Shown piece by piece: positions 34,681-49,330 of a DNA stretch of 64,000 nt. The position numbers and the translations under genes are program-made. The number at the start of each line of letters is the position of its first letter. Position 1 is the stretch's first letter. Under the pieces are notes generated by a model. It saw only the letters and a list, made by a program, of their open reading frames with translations, searched no databases and was not told the DNA's origin. This stretch comes from Quillaja saponaria (taxonomy: Eukaryota; Streptophyta; Magnoliopsida; Fabales; Quillajaceae), in NCBI GenBank assembly GCA_029379385.1, contig CM055617.1:806001-870000 (forward strand), in the 5' to 3' direction.

Positions 34681-35116
34681 ATATTTGGCGCGAGGCTGAG
34701 TGGACAGAGCCGGCTAAGCGGCCGTTATCTGGTTACTGCCGGCTACCCTGGGAGGACGGTTGTTAAACAACTAATTTTAATAGATCCGACCCGATTTTAT
34801 ACCCGGATCATTTATAATATATATTTTTTTTTTTCTTTGAATTTTCAAAATACTAGCCGCTTGAGCCGATCTATTAAGAGCCGGTACTCAGATCTAACGG
34901 CGGACATCGCATTAATTAAAAAAATTAACTTGAATCCTATGGAGGAGAAAAGGCTGTCAGCCAGGTCATCCTATCTTTTCTCGTGGTGGAAATGATTCCA
35001 CTTCGTGTCCTTAAATTCATAAAATTTGGTCTAAATTTCATGTGCATTTCAGTTTTCAAACATCTTAACTCTCTCTTTCTCTCTCTTCCCTAATTTCTGT
35101 CTCCCTCTCTCTCTAG

Positions 35117-35130
35117 ATATATATATATAC
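35117..35130 (+). promoter_or_regulatory. TATA box of the actin gene
   Basis: A TATATATATATATA run just after a long CT-rich tract. The leader exon ends at 35281 with AAG followed by GTAAAT, and the leader intron ends at 36092 with AG, a layout typical of plant vegetative actins. Confidence 0.6.
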
Positions 35131-36103
35131 CACTCGTTTCCATCCCCCCTCATTCTCCATTCGCATCTCAACCTGCAGGCCACAAACAGAGGGACAGATA
35201 ATCCCAAGCCATCGTCTTCTTGAGGTTGGCTTGGTGATCTTCTTTGATCGATCTGCTGTCTTCGTTTTTCTTCAAGCCAAGGTAAATATCTCCGATCTAC
35301 ATGTTTCATATCGACATGGGTTTCTTCAATTTTGTTTTAATTTATTTGATTTATATCTGGGTTCTAGATTGTAGCTGGTAAATTTGATTGTTTTGTAAAA
35401 ATGAGACAACTTTACTGATTGATTGTCGTGAATCATCCTGCTTGATTGGTGATTCTGGTTTATATGTAGCTGATCTATGGATTTGGTGTTCATTACTGAT
35501 ATGTTTGGTGTATTAGAGTTGAGATCTACGATTGAGGTGAATCATGCTAAGATTATGATGTATTGGACACCTGTTTCTGTTTTTGTTTAATCGCTTGTCA
35601 TGTTTATTTACCATTCGGGACGATCCTACTTTGATGGCGGATCTGATTGTCTGATATGGGTTTTCTTTCATTTGTTTGGATCTCTTTATTTGTTTGATCA
35701 TTGAGCTGGTTTGTTAGGTTGCTTTAGTGTTTTTGATTTCCTTTCTATTTAGGTATTTTTGTACTTTAATTGACGATAGGTTGGAGTTCTTATGCTTGTT
35801 TCCTGTTTTGAACTACAGAAGATGTCTATGCATTTCTTCTTGAAATTTTTTCTCTCTCCGCATCGATCTGTGCAATGACGATGCACAGATTTATGTGTCA
35901 ATTTTGTTGTAGAATAACATCAAAATAATGAAATGTATAATATGCTGCGAGGGGAACTTTTTTCCATCCGGGTCATTTGGTATTGGAAGAGCTTATATTT
36001 CATGGCTACTGATTGTCGGTCATAAATTTGCGTTAAGTTATTCTATGCAACAAATTCTGTGTCATATTAATGCACCTAATTATTTTATGCAGGTTATTAA
36101 AAG

Positions 36104-37498
<1,395 letters not shown>

Positions 37499-39063
37499 GT
37501 ATGCTTTGATGCTGAGTTAATTTCCCTTGAGTTGGCTTTTTTGTGTCATGGGTCATGTCATGTGAACTCTGGTTGACGTGGATAAAGAAGTGAGGTTGAA
37601 TCAGTGAAGGAGGGTACATTCTGAGCTTGATGTATCATATTCACTAAGTTACCTTCTGGGGTGTCTTTGGCTGAAAGTTATTCATCAAAGCATTTCTTGC
37701 CTCAACATATCTGTGGTTCAGCCATGCCTTTTTAAGTAGGATGCTTGTAGCAGGAGAGTGGTTGTGATGCTTTTTTATTATTATTATTATTAATTTCCCT
37801 ATATTTTTTCTATTTGAATGTTTTTCACCTTGGGAACATTAATGTTAATAGTTAAGTGTATGAGAATTTTTATTTTAGTCAGTTTGCGGTCATAAACTCA
37901 CTGGAATATATAATGAATTAAGTAGGCTTGGGAGCTTCTGAGAAATGTCTTCTCGATGCTTATTATTTGGCTTTATTCAACTGCATTTATATTTCGAACG
38001 AATGAAGTTGCATGGCATGCCTTGAGCCTTCAGGCACCCCATATATTAGCCAGTAGATGAGGATTCTACCATGAAACTTCAATCACAAACTTCACGTTGA
38101 CAACTCGTTAGTTGCGGGGAGTTGCATCAAAATTGAGTTAAAACAAAATAATGCAAATTGTTCCAAACGACTTTGTACAATCTTAGTCATAATACATGTA
38201 TCATAATTCAATCTTGGATATATTACATGCCTTAACTTCTACTAAATTACTTTTTAGAGGGGGACTGTCAATTATTAATTAGTAATTATGACTCTGATTG
38301 TTTACCAAATTACATTTTCTTACTTGACTTTCCAGACATCTGAATGGATGCATAATTGCACTTGCCTCTTAGTCTTACCTTGAAAGGTTAGAGCTTTTAA
38401 CATGGACCAAAAAAAATACTGAAGTGGATTAATCACCTTTATTTTTTTTATTTTTTGGATAAATAAAAATCTAAGTAACTACCTTTCATGATGATCAGCA
38501 CATAGCCACATGGACAGCATGTATTTTTTTAATCCAACTTAATATATGCTTTTATATGGTAGAATGTGTAATTACTGACTTTTTCCTCATTTGCTTATGA
38601 GTTATATTCCTTAGGATTCGTTAGGTGCTAGAAAAAATTAGATTTATAATTACTTTGATTTAAAACATTAGCCACTTGTGACAAAGGGAAAAAGTAGTCT
38701 TCTTTCATTTGAGGTTTGTCAATATGATAAATATACATAACCTCATTAACGGCAAATCAAAAATTAGATTTTTAAAGGAATTTTGTTGTTTTGAGAGAGT
38801 TATAACAAATTATTGTTGGTATGGAAAGAAAATGATTAGAAATTAGAATAGCAATTTAGATTTTTTTATTTTTTATTTTTATTTTTTTATGATTTACTGG
38901 TTAAATTAACAAATAGTTGGTAAGTTCATTACTTCCATTCTCTATAAAATTAAACATAAAATGCGACACCACCATACAAAAGTAGCACATGCTCACTTCA
39001 AGCACCAAAATGTGAATTCGGCATCCCAAACATGACAAGGTTGTAACTTGGTGTAGAGTTTCC
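37499..39063. other. Spacer between actin and the convergent CARA gene
   Basis: Contains the actin 3' UTR (to about 37800, with an ATT run near 37776-37791) and AT-rich sequence. No gene or recognised mobile element. Confidence 0.6.
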
Positions 39064-42000
39064 TCAGGCCTTCACTTTTTCATGGTTCATTAGCTTTATA
39101 AAATCCCTAAAAGCTGTAGCATGAACAAATTGCATCAGTAATATCCAGCATATTTAAACAATATGTAAACAATTACTGAAAGATAAAGTTGGCAAGTGCA
39201 AGATAGAAGCAATAAAGAGGAAATCCTTGTGCCAGGATTTTACTCCTTTCATTACTGGTAGTAAGAACTTGAGATTTGCATTATGTTGCATTTTTGCACC
39301 AATGCAGATCTCAAGACTCAAGAAATGCAGACGGTAAACAATGAGCAATCTTTCATATACTGATTTAGTAACAATAAATGTATGTTTTCAATAAAAAGTT
39401 ACCGTAATCTGAATCATGAGGTCCTGGAGAAGCTTCAGGATGGTATTGAAGAGACATAATCTTTTTTGCTGGATATGCAAGACCAGCACAGCTTCCGTCA
39501 TTAAGATTTACATGTGTTAGTTCCACTCCTTCTGGAAGTGTTGCAGGATCAACGGCATAGTTGTGATTCTGCAATATTATAACTGAATTAAGGTGAAATA
39601 AACCCAAAAAAATAAAAAATAAGCAACTATACCATGATTAAAACATCAATTTTGCACATTGGAAAAGAAAAGGAAAAAAGAGCATCAGATCTGTTTCCCG
39701 TCTCATTCTTCTCACTGAATATGTATGTGCTTGCACATGTCTCTATACAAAATAATCTTTTTTATGTTCAGAATAAAAGTAGGTGAATTTCCACACACAC
39801 AAAAAAAAAAACTGAACTCAAAGTGAACATAGCCTTCAATTCACTCATTACCTAATCCATGCATTGAAAGGTCTATAAGTAAACATACCTGAGAACTAAT
39901 TTCCACATGTCCAGTCCGAAGGTTACGTACTGGGTGGTTTCCTCCATGGTGACCAAACTTCATCTTATATGTCTTGCCACCCAATGCCTGGCCTAGCAAC
40001 TGATGGCCCATGCAAATTCCAAAAACAGGAACCCTTCCCAGGATATTCTTTACTGTTTCAACAGCATATGGAACAGCAGAAGGATCTCCTGGGCCATTGC
40101 TAAAAAGAACCCCGTCTGGTTTCAATTTTAAAGTTTCTGATGCTGGCCATGTGGAAGGCACAACGGTAATCTTACAGCCGTAAGATGCCAGACGCCTAAG
40201 TATGTTTTGCTTGATTCCAAAATCATATGCAACAACCTTCAATTATCCACAAATATTTATATGACTAGTAAGTTAGAGAAGTGAAAGAAAGTAATCAGGG
40301 ATAGAATAGTATAAGCAAAACTTTACAAATTCTCACACGATATGTCTCTCCTGCTCTTCTATTGGAATTAAAATCCCAGTCCAGAATTGTTTTATCAATC
40401 CATTCATAGGGGGACTTGCAGGATACTCCACTTATTAGATCAACACCTAAAGTAAAGCAAGCAAACTTGACTTAAACTGCTCTGAAATGTTCGCACTGTA
40501 CAGCCTTAAAAAAGAGAGCCATATCCATACCAACAATTTCCCATGAACGAGAAAGATCCAGTAGTTCTTCATCCGTTTTAGATTCCTCAGTGCTCAAGAC
40601 ACCAATAAGGCTTCCATCTTCCCTTAATCTGCGGGTGATTGCACGTGTATCAACATCATCTGTTGAATACAATATAGCTTCCAAGTCAGATCAGAAGTCA
40701 TAGAACTCTTCGTGAACTGGACTCATAAGTGGGATAACTCACAAATTCCCATGATATTCCTTTTTGCTAAATAATCACCGAGTGGTTCAGCACATCTCCA
40801 GTTTGAAGTACTGAATAAAAGAAATTGTGAGATTTATTTAGTAAATGGAAAGGTATAATCAGCACAACAAAATCAAGAATGATTACTTCTTGAGGAGAAC
40901 CAGAAGATAGTAGGATACCTGATGCTCAAACTTCTGATTACTAGACCAGCAAGGAAGCATTGCTTTGATTCCTCATCGTCTGGCAAGAATGGTATCAAAA
41001 TCAGTTTTCGAACAACTAAAAAGAAGAAGAGTTTACAAAGTAATACAATTAAAAACTTTGCCTACCCAAATTTACACCGGTATTGCCGATATGTGGAGTT
41101 GTCATTAGGACAAACTGACCAGCATAACTAGGATCTGTCAGGATTTCTTGATACCTGCAGTGAAAATGCATGACAACCACAAATCAGATTCCATAAACGC
41201 CAACAACCCTCTGCAAGTAAGGACTACAAAATCAGTAATCTGGCTCCAAACGACTTATAAATCAACTCACCCCGTCAAAGCTGTATTAAATACCACTTCA
41301 CCGACTTGGGTTCCTGAAGCACCAAATGACTTTGCTTTCCAGATGGAACCATCTTCTAGCACAAGTCTAGCATCTGAAGTCTTCCAAGGCCTTTCAGCTA
41401 ACCCTAAGGTTAAAATTACATCAATTTTTTAATACATCAAGAATCAGTGTTCAGCTGTTAATGATGATTCACATGGTTGTTTCTTCTATATTAATTAAAT
41501 GTGGGAAACTGGAAAAATCACAACAGACTCCAGAGAAACAATTACTGGAAATAATCTTATGTTCCCATTAAGACTCACATATTTCCAACAAGGTGAGAAG
41601 GCCCAGTTAATGACAAGTATGAAATGAAAGTGCTCTAATGTATCCTGTCAAGCAAGTATGATTAAGGACCCACTTTTTAATATGCCCTAAGAATGAGACC
41701 CAGGATTTGATTAATGGAGTGGAGGCATGGTTCATATGTCCTCCCTGTTTTATGAAGTAGACTCGAAATTCCCACTGAAAGCAGAGAAGAATAATAAATC
41801 TTCATTTCTCTTCCAAATGAAAGAATAGCTACAAACTTGCATTTTCACACACAAAAAAAATAAAAATATTCAGCAAATTAACTCAGATTACAACAAAAAT
41901 TAAGAGCAAGGAATTGCATACAAAACCCAGTTCCAACAGGAGTTCTAAATTGAACTTTGCAAAATGGATGCCTTATACAAAAATAGAAAGCATTGAAATT

Positions 42001-42168
42001 TGAAAGGTTGGGTGGAAAATTAGGGATACCAATGGAGGGTCCGTTGGAGGAGAGAGGGACAGAGCATCTGACAATAGAAACCATAACTTTTGCTCGACAG
42101 GTTATCGACTCTGAATCAAAACGACCCAGTGGATTACTTGCCACAAATCCTATAGCTTTCGACGCCAT
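39064..42168 (-). CDS. CARA: Carbamoyl-phosphate synthase small (glutaminase) chain, chloroplast
   Basis: CarA releases ammonia from glutamine and passes it to the large chain CarB to make carbamoyl phosphate for arginine and pyrimidine synthesis in plastids. Ten exons on the minus strand: 42168-42030, 41403-41271, 41154-41066, 40979-40919, 40810-40743, 40659-40531, 40446-40337, 40236-39889, 39568-39403 and 39113-39064. They sum to exactly 430 codons plus stop. The first 46-50 residues form a Ser/Arg-rich transit peptide. The N-terminal CarA domain ([38 protein letters not shown]) precedes a class I glutamine amidotransferase domain. The predicted triad is Cys318 in [11 protein letters not shown] with His402 and Glu404 in [10 protein letters not shown]. 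No break is seen. It is divergent from BolA2 across about 1 kb. Confidence 0.95.
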
Positions 42169-43223
42169 TATCACTCTCTCTGTGTCTCTGAAGCCGATGG
42201 AGTCGTCGAGTGCACCGTTACAGATGTCTGTACAAGTTAGGTTTTTCTTGGGACTTCAGTGTGTCGTTCACACTGTCATTGGGCTCCCGAGATAATTATC
42301 AAAAGCGGTCAGATACATGTGAATTAGATAGTCGCGAGTTTTTATTGGTTCTCTACTTATGGATAACCGGGTTTATTACATGGGTGGGTGATGACCCGAA
42401 AACATTTTTACAAAAAATATGAGTTTTTTTGTTAATTTTATTTTTAATAATTTTTTTTAACTTTCTAAATAGGTTACTCATATTTTTTTATTGAATTTTA
42501 TTCTTAATCTAACGATTGATTTTTTTTTATTATTACAAAAGAAATATTAATTAATGGTTGAAAAATTATTAATAAAAAATTTACATGTACAATTTCAAAT
42601 GCAAATGAATTTTTTTTGCTAATATTTTCTGCCTTTTAACATTTGCAAGTTTTTTTTTTTTTTTAGTTATTAAATTTATTTATATATTTTTAATTAATTA
42701 TATTATTTACCATTTTGAATTAGAATAAATAGAATGCTAATAATGAAATGGTTGGTCTAGTGATTAATTCGTGCTCTTTTAATTTATATATTTGAATTTG
42801 TTTGAAACATAATGATAAGATTTTTATAAGTTGTTTAATTTTAATGTAAATGAATTACAATTAACAAGATCAAACAAGATAAATTAGTTAAAACATAAAA
42901 AAAATATCCATACATTTTTCACTATTAAAAAAAAAAAAAGAATAATTGCCATGTTAAAAGAAATGTTAGAAGATTCTATTAAAAAAGACATTATAAAAAA
43001 AATAATGGTAAATTCAAATTTGTTGAGAGCCATAAAAAAAAATAAAAAATTCTTATATTAAAAATCTCATAAATTAAGCTTATTTTTGGGAAAATATATT
43101 TTTTTCTTGTATCTTTTTATTTTATAATAAATGTGTGAAGACGATTTCGGCCTTAGGACACAGTGGTTATACGCGCAGTCAGAACCAGAGAAGAAGAGAA
43201 GTTTAGGGAAGGCGAAGAGGGAG
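42169..43223. other. Divergent promoter region between CARA and BolA2
   Basis: 1,055 bases. The ends near both genes are GC-richer; the middle (42410-43110) is extremely AT-rich with many T and A runs. No separate gene is seen. Confidence 0.6.
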
Positions 43224-44678
43224 ATGGGCGTGACAAAGGAACAAGTCGAGTCTTTGTTGAAGTCCAAACTAAATCCTTCCCACATCGTAAGTCAAAATTT
43301 TCTGTTTGATTCCCGTGAAAATTAATTCAATCTGTTTTTATCGGATTATTAGTTATTTAATTACTTGATGTTACTTTCAGTCGGCTAGGGTTTATGGTTT
43401 AATCGTTTAAGCCAGCATATGCAATATTCCAGCTGATGGATTATAGTCCTGCACATATACCTTGATTGTGCTGCCTTGGGGTTTCATTATTTTGCTTATT
43501 TGTGGACCTGATGTTGCATAATATGAAATTCTATAACTTTTTTCCGTCCAGGATATAAGTTTAAGATAAACCCAAAACCCCCATAATTGGGGTTTACCAT
43601 TTTTCTTGGGTTACAAGAGACTATGATTGGGGTTGTGGAGGTAGAGTGATACGATTAGATATATATGGAGTTTTCTTAGAGATTAGAATTGCAAGCAGTA
43701 TTAGGTGGGGAAGGGGAGGGTGATCCTTGCTATGCAGGTTCGTAAGTTGAGAAATGGTCTGTGTCTGACTTGAATTAGAACTGAAGTTTCAGGGCATGCC
43801 AATGGTCACTTTGTTGGTTATCATTTGTTTCACTCTACTTAGTTGAGCCACAGAGTCGATACTGTTGACTATAACTTGGTAGGGAAGTCATCTCTGAGGA
43901 AGCTCGGTGTTGTTCCTTAGCATGTAGCTTTTATTATTTGCTACTGACTGACCAGGGTAAGTTATTTGTTAAGATTTTGGGTGAAATCTATCAATTTGAA
44001 AACAATAACTCAAGGCCACGAACTACATCTTACATATTTATCTCCATTGGGTGCTCCTAGGAGATAAATATGTAAGAACTTAGAAGCCTAAACAACAATT
44101 TCCCATATGGTATGTGAATCAAATTCTGATGACCTTAAGTCTAGCTTTGGATCTTGAAGGGTTTCCTTTCCATTAGTAGAAGTTAGAACCTTGTCTTCTA
44201 ATGCTGTGAATAGTAACGCTCTATGCATATTGCATCATCCTTAAAACGTCTTTCATATTCCCATTGGATTTTGTTGTACAATTTCTTGTCAACGTTCATG
44301 AATATTACACTCTCTGGGAACTTATTTGCACTCTTCATTTTTATTTCAGGAAGTAATCGATACATCAGGAGGGTAAGTTCCTGCTCATTAATAGATCTAC
44401 TTTGAACTCCTTAGTTCCTATTACTTAGTACTGTCTTTTCTGCTCCTTATTTAAGTAAAACTGATGTGGCTGTTAGGTGTGGTGCAAGTTTTGCAATTGA
44501 GATTGTGTCTGACCAATTTGAAGGGAAGAGGCTGCTGGAGAGGCATCGAATGGTGAATGCTGCTCTAGAAGTGGAAATGAAAGACATCCATGCTCTGTCT
44601 GTAAAGAAAGCTGCGACCCCAAATGAGTGGAAGAAACTGCAAGATTCTGATGCAGCTACTCCTGTCGCTGCTTCCTAG
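43224..44678 (+). CDS. BOLA2: BolA-like protein 2
   Basis: Cytosolic/nuclear BolA family protein that pairs with CGFS monothiol glutaredoxins (GRXS17 in Arabidopsis) and takes part in iron-sulfur and redox handling. Three exons, 43224-43286, 44350-44372 and 44477-44678, encode 95 residues. The second exon is a micro-exon of 23 bases; its AG-GT borders and the split Gly codon restore the frame. The sequence MGVTKEQVESLLKSKLNPSH, DTSGGCGASFAIEIVS and GKRLLERHRMVNAALEVEM carries the BolA fold with the conserved Cys of the SGGCG loop and the His of RHRMV used for cluster binding. No targeting peptide is present, which separates BOLA2 from plastid and mitochondrial BolAs. Confidence 0.95.
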
Positions 44679-45564
44679 ATTGTGGTCTTAAATACCTACA
44701 ATTGAACTCCATGTAATCTGTTGCCAATGAGCATGTAAAGTATTTAGCCATGGTTTTCGGCCTGTTGAATTATGGCTATAGACCCCAAGTCCTAACATTT
44801 TAAGTTGTGTTTCTGTTTAATAATAGTATACATTATATATATGCTTCTACCATTTAAATTTAAAAGATTTCTAAGTTTCGTGTCAGTCATTTGTTTGGAT
44901 AGTGGTAGCGTGAAATACTGATGACATGAAGCTAGTAACTCTCAAGGGAAAGAACCTAACCTAAAGTTCAGAAATCTTAATTCGTTGAGTGTCAGCAGAC
45001 TGCAAGGCTTCAGACTTGGCTGACTCAACTATATATACAGTAAAGCCGAAAGAAAGCTGTGTCTTGTTGGTTGGTTATGATGATTTGAGAAGGATAATGA
45101 TGCATAGTTTGAACCAGAGAATTTTCCTTCAATCTTTTTTGGAAAGAATAGGCTTCTGTAAACAAGCCTTTTAATACTTAACAAAAGACCCCCGTTCCTT
45201 TGTGTATGGAGCAAAAATGTGTACCTATTTTTTTTTTTGAAAGCGGGCTCTTTGCATTTAGTAGTTACTTAACTGTTATATTTTGTAGTAATAACTAACT
45301 GATGTACATGGTTTCCTCTCCATCTGGGTATGGAGTATGGACACGGGTACTGGGCAACACTGAACTACATGTGCCTTAAACCTATCTTCAAGCTTATTCA
45401 AAAACGAATGAAAATGACTAAGTATTTATGGTTTCACTTTGACCCTCAGCCAAAATTCCCGTTGCTGGACAGAAGCAACAAGCTGGCTTACGGCCATGAC
45501 CTGGAACTTCGTTCTCGTATCTGAAACCCCAAGGTGTACACTTTCATACTTTGTAGTAGGTTTT
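44679..45564. other. Spacer between BolA2 and the fibrillin-5 relic
   Basis: BolA2 3' UTR, then AT-rich sequence. The open frame at 45330-45524 has no recognisable content. Confidence 0.55.
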
Positions 45565-47363
45565 ATGGCCACTAAGCTTATCCAAACACCAATCCCAACT
45601 TCCCATATGATCCCTCCAATTTCTAGTACCATGAATACTGTGAAAGTTCACGGTTAATGATTAATCCCAGGTTTACATCCAATGATCAATACCTCAAGAT
45701 TTGGTGAGTGCCCGTCTGGGTTTAGACCCATTTACAAAGCTAAAGTGGCAGAACAAGCCTCTGGCTTAGTTGGGGATGGAACACTTGCCCAGAAGAAAAC
45801 TCAACTTTACCAGGCCTTTGAAGGTATGCCCGCCTCAAGTTTCTAGTTCCATTTGGTATATTTATTTATTTTTGTTCATTGCTTCAGTATTGAGAATATT
45901 TTGGTAAAAAAATTAAAAGAAGATTGAGGAGGGTTGCATCTGAAAATATCTGAAGAAATTAACGGGGATTTTTGGAATCCCATCAGCCAAGAAATTTGAA
46001 ATTGAAGATCTGGTGAAGCTGTTAGAATATCAGAATCCAACCCCAGATCCTACTCTAAATCTAGATATATAAGGTAATCTGTAGTAGTATGTGTTCAACT
46101 GAGCTTGACACTGCCATTTGAGAGCTTTCTTTTTCATTAGTTATGTTTCTGTAATTTGAAGGTTGCTGGGTGCTGGAAGCTTGTGTATAGTACAATCTCA
46201 ATTTTGGGTTCAAAGAGAATAAAGTTAGACTTGAGAGACTTTATCTCCTTGGATGAATTCTTCCAGACCATTGATATACGTTGCTAGGCACATTACAAGC
46301 CATTTGGTGGCAAAGGGAACTTAAGAGTATTTTGTTTTCTTCTACTAAGTTTCAATTCTGGTGATGCCAAATTGAGGGCAAAGCAATTAATGCGATCAAG
46401 TTCAGTGCAAGGGGTTTGAATTTGTTGAATGGACATCTCACAATTGAGGCCTCCTTCAAGATTGCCTCAAAATCAGTTAAACCTTTGTTCCTTGGCAAAA
46501 GAATATCCCTTTAGCTGTAGTTTTTCCTTATATACTTTTTATTTTCTGTTTGTGTTATATGTCAGAGAGTTGACATCAATTATGACAACTCTACAATCAC
46601 TCCTGAGCTGTTTGTTTGGATATCTAAGGCTTTCTTTTGGTAAGAGAACAGAGAAAAGGGAAGGGAAATGGAGGATGAATATGGACCCAACTATATTCAC
46701 ATTCACACCCCAATTCCCTTTCTTTCGCCCCCACTTCTATCTTACCAAACATAGCATAAGGCTACCTCTGGCACTTGGTATAAGGTAGAATTGAGTGAAA
46801 GTGAGAACGGGCATTGCAGTACATGCATAATCCATTTTCACGCCCTCTGACACTTCCAACCCAGTTTCACCCATTCCAAACACAGCCTAAAGATTGCTTA
46901 CAAGCTTCATTGTTATTAATCTAAGTTTTGTATGATCAATTTGTTTTCTTTGCATGGAAAAACTATAGTTGATGAATAAGTTTTGGAAAAGTTGTAATAT
47001 TTTTCTTAGCATCTTCAACTCTGATGGATGGCTAGAGATCACGTATCCTTTGGGAGGGCCCTCTCTTAAAAACAGAACTTTGAGAGATTAATCTCACAAC
47101 AATACTTGTGAAAAAATACAATACAGAAATACACAAAAAGAGATCCCGTATCCTTATTTTCATAAATCTTTCTTTAAGCTTGATTCCAGTGAACAAAAAA
47201 ATTTGCATTTCCAAATTTATTCTGTGGCCGGGCCAAAGCGATTCTGCTTGTTGTTCCTGGATTCCATTCTTTTAGATATGTTGATGTTACCATGAGGATC
47301 GGAAAGGATGATAAAGGAAATATCTTCATATTGGAGAGATCAGAAGAAAATAATGATCCTTGA
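45565..47363 (+). pseudogene. FBN5: Fibrillin-5 / plastid-lipid-associated protein relic
   Basis: The exons of a PAP/fibrillin gene are recognisable in order. A Met-initiated N-terminus (MATKLIQTPIPTSHMIPPIS) begins at 45565. It is followed by [77 protein letters not shown] and RVDINYDNSTITPE. The remains end with FNSDGWLEI and DVTMRIGKDDKGNIFILER, with a TGA at 47361. Several lesions are visible: TAA TGA in frame near 45655-45660; a net loss of about 2 bases near 45962 before the IFGIPSAKK block; an in-frame TAA after LNLDI near 46068-46074; and a MITE-like insertion at about 46606-46887 next to or in the following exon. FBN5 supports plastoquinone synthesis in plastids, so a working copy should exist elsewhere. 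The splice model of the decayed parts is approximate. Confidence 0.8.
46606..46887. mobile_element. MITE-like insertion in the fibrillin-5 relic
   Basis: A segment of about 280 bases begins GCTGTTTGTTTGGATA and ends ATTCCAAACACAGCC. Reversed, the end reads GGCTGTGTTTGGAAT, an imperfect terminal inverted repeat of the hAT-like MITE style. It falls between the PAP blocks NSTITPE and LMNKF-LSIFNSDGW. No clear target-site duplication was found. Confidence 0.55.
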
Positions 47364-49330
47364 CATCTTTTCCTCTAAAAAACAAAGCTGTTTATGCTGC
47401 ATGCTTGAGAATTTTTCTTGTAGAATCCAGAAGACAGTCATGGTATATACCCTTGATCTGGTGCTGCCTCTTATACATGGCAGTTTCTATAAAATTACTG
47501 CTATTAAATTAGCAAATGATAACTGCATCCATTGATGAAGTAGTGATGTTAAAGTCATTTGTTGTCTTAGGCATACATTTCACGCATGATTAAAATTATT
47601 AATAACCCTATTATTATACGGTGGATTTAGTTATATCTTAATTGATAAAAAAAAATATCTGCTTAATTTTCGAGTCTAAGTTTAAAACTTCAAGAAATGT
47701 TTAAAAATTAGATTGTACTGGTCCGTCAGACTGATGATAAATTTACAAATTACTAATATTATCAGCTAAAGTAATCTTTTAGTTCCACATATTTTGGATG
47801 AAAAATTTGGCAAAATATTATAAAACAATGTTATGTTATGGTAGTTAAGTTTGAACGGGTCACAATCAATTAGTCGTATTTAAGTTGTTTTTGGTCAGTT
47901 TATTTTTTTAATCTAATAAAATTAATAAAATTATTTATGTTGAAACTAAAACAATTAATAAAAGAATTGATGAGAATTTTATTTTACACAAAATTCACCT
48001 AAAAATTTGAACTAAAAATTAATATATAATGCACAAATTATTTTTTTTAACCAAGTCAAATTATTGAGTTGTTTGCTTTTAATTGCAGCCACAATTTTCA
48101 CCATTCTTGTTCAGATAAATATCTTTGGGCTAGATTTAAATAATTCATTGATGGTAACACTGAAAATGACTGGCATAACTTCCCAATTACGTAAACAATT
48201 TCAACACTACTGTTATTGTCGACTCCAATTTGGCCATTAGATTTTTAAATTCAATGTTTCTTTATATAGTTTGACATTGAACATAAATAAAAAGATAGTT
48301 CAATCTCTAAATTCTTAAATTTACAAATTTTTTTTCACAAGTAAGATGTTTGAATGTTAAGATTGACTATTATTTTGGGAAAAAAAATCAACCCGTCACC
48401 TTATCTAAGTGTGAGTTGGAGATAAATCTCTCCCAAATACTTTTAGAATATAATTTTTTTTTATGAATAATAAATTATCAAATTATTTTTATTAATTGAA
48501 ATAATAATTAATTAATTTTTATGAATTGATATAAGAACTTTAACCTAAGTATTACAGATTTAAATAATTTACGATTTATTGACTGTCAATTTGTTTTTAA
48601 TGTAAAAATTTATTTATTAAAAAACAAAACAGTTTCCTTTGGGTGACGCTATTTTATTTATTTATTTTTGCCGACACTCAAATCAACCGCATGACAAATC
48701 ATACGAAGGGCCTACAAGTAATTTCATTGTAAATGTTGCAAAAGCCAGTGTGAAATAGTGGGCTACGTGGGCCAGGATTTAGCTGCCAAGACAAAGAGAC
48801 CACCTTTTTCAATTTTCATTGATCGCATATTCCACCACGGCACCACCTATTGCTCACAAAAACGACAACTCGTTTCTCATTCCCATTTTAAAAATTTGGG
48901 GCATATTTATCTACCACGTATAAAAGCCCACAAAAATTGACCAAAAGTCAATTTTCCATTAGGCTCAAGGGCCCAAAGTCAAAAAATTAATATAAAAGAA
49001 TTTCTACTAGCCAATAAGAACCCAACACGTACACAAACATAGCTGGATTTCAGCCCAGTGGATTAGAGCTTACCTTTTTTAATTCATATTTACATATTTT
49101 TTCAAACAAAACCCTAATTCATTCACCTATCCCCATTGTGTTATTACTTGGTAAACTTAATGAAAATGGTAGAAGTTTGAGGAGCCAAAGCTTATATCTC
49201 AAAACCCCATTAAAATTACATTACCCTTCTTCATAAAATCCCATAATTTAACCTTTCTTTTTTTTCCAGCAGTCCAAATTTTTGCAGCTGTAATTTTTTA
49301 TTCATTTTTTTGTGAGTGTGTGTGAAACTG
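47364..49330. other. AT-rich spacer and promoter of the trihelix gene
   Basis: No gene seen to about 48650. The trihelix promoter region has ACGTGGGC near 48765, a TATAAAAG at 48991-48998 and another at about 48918. The ORF at 48758-48940 overlaps these and looks spurious. Confidence 0.5.

Larger units (their letters stand above)
33822..35281. other. PSAN 3' region and actin promoter plus untranslated first exon
   Basis: AT-rich to about 34680, including an imperfect direct repeat (about 34452-34550 and 34570-34680). A GC-richer block with several GGCC and CCGG steps lies at 34684-34915. The actin core promoter and leader exon follow (TATA run at 35117-35130, CT-rich tract at 35071-35114, exon end at 35281). 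Confidence 0.5.

Noticed and set aside
34675..34995. Open frame of 106 codons upstream of actin
   Set aside because: Arg/Ser/Tyr-rich translation of the GC-rich block with no similarity; lies in the actin promoter region.
45439..45657. A separate small gene of 72 codons
   Set aside because: Its second half (from MATKLIQ) is in frame with later fibrillin sequence, so it is better read as the N-terminus of the FBN5 relic.
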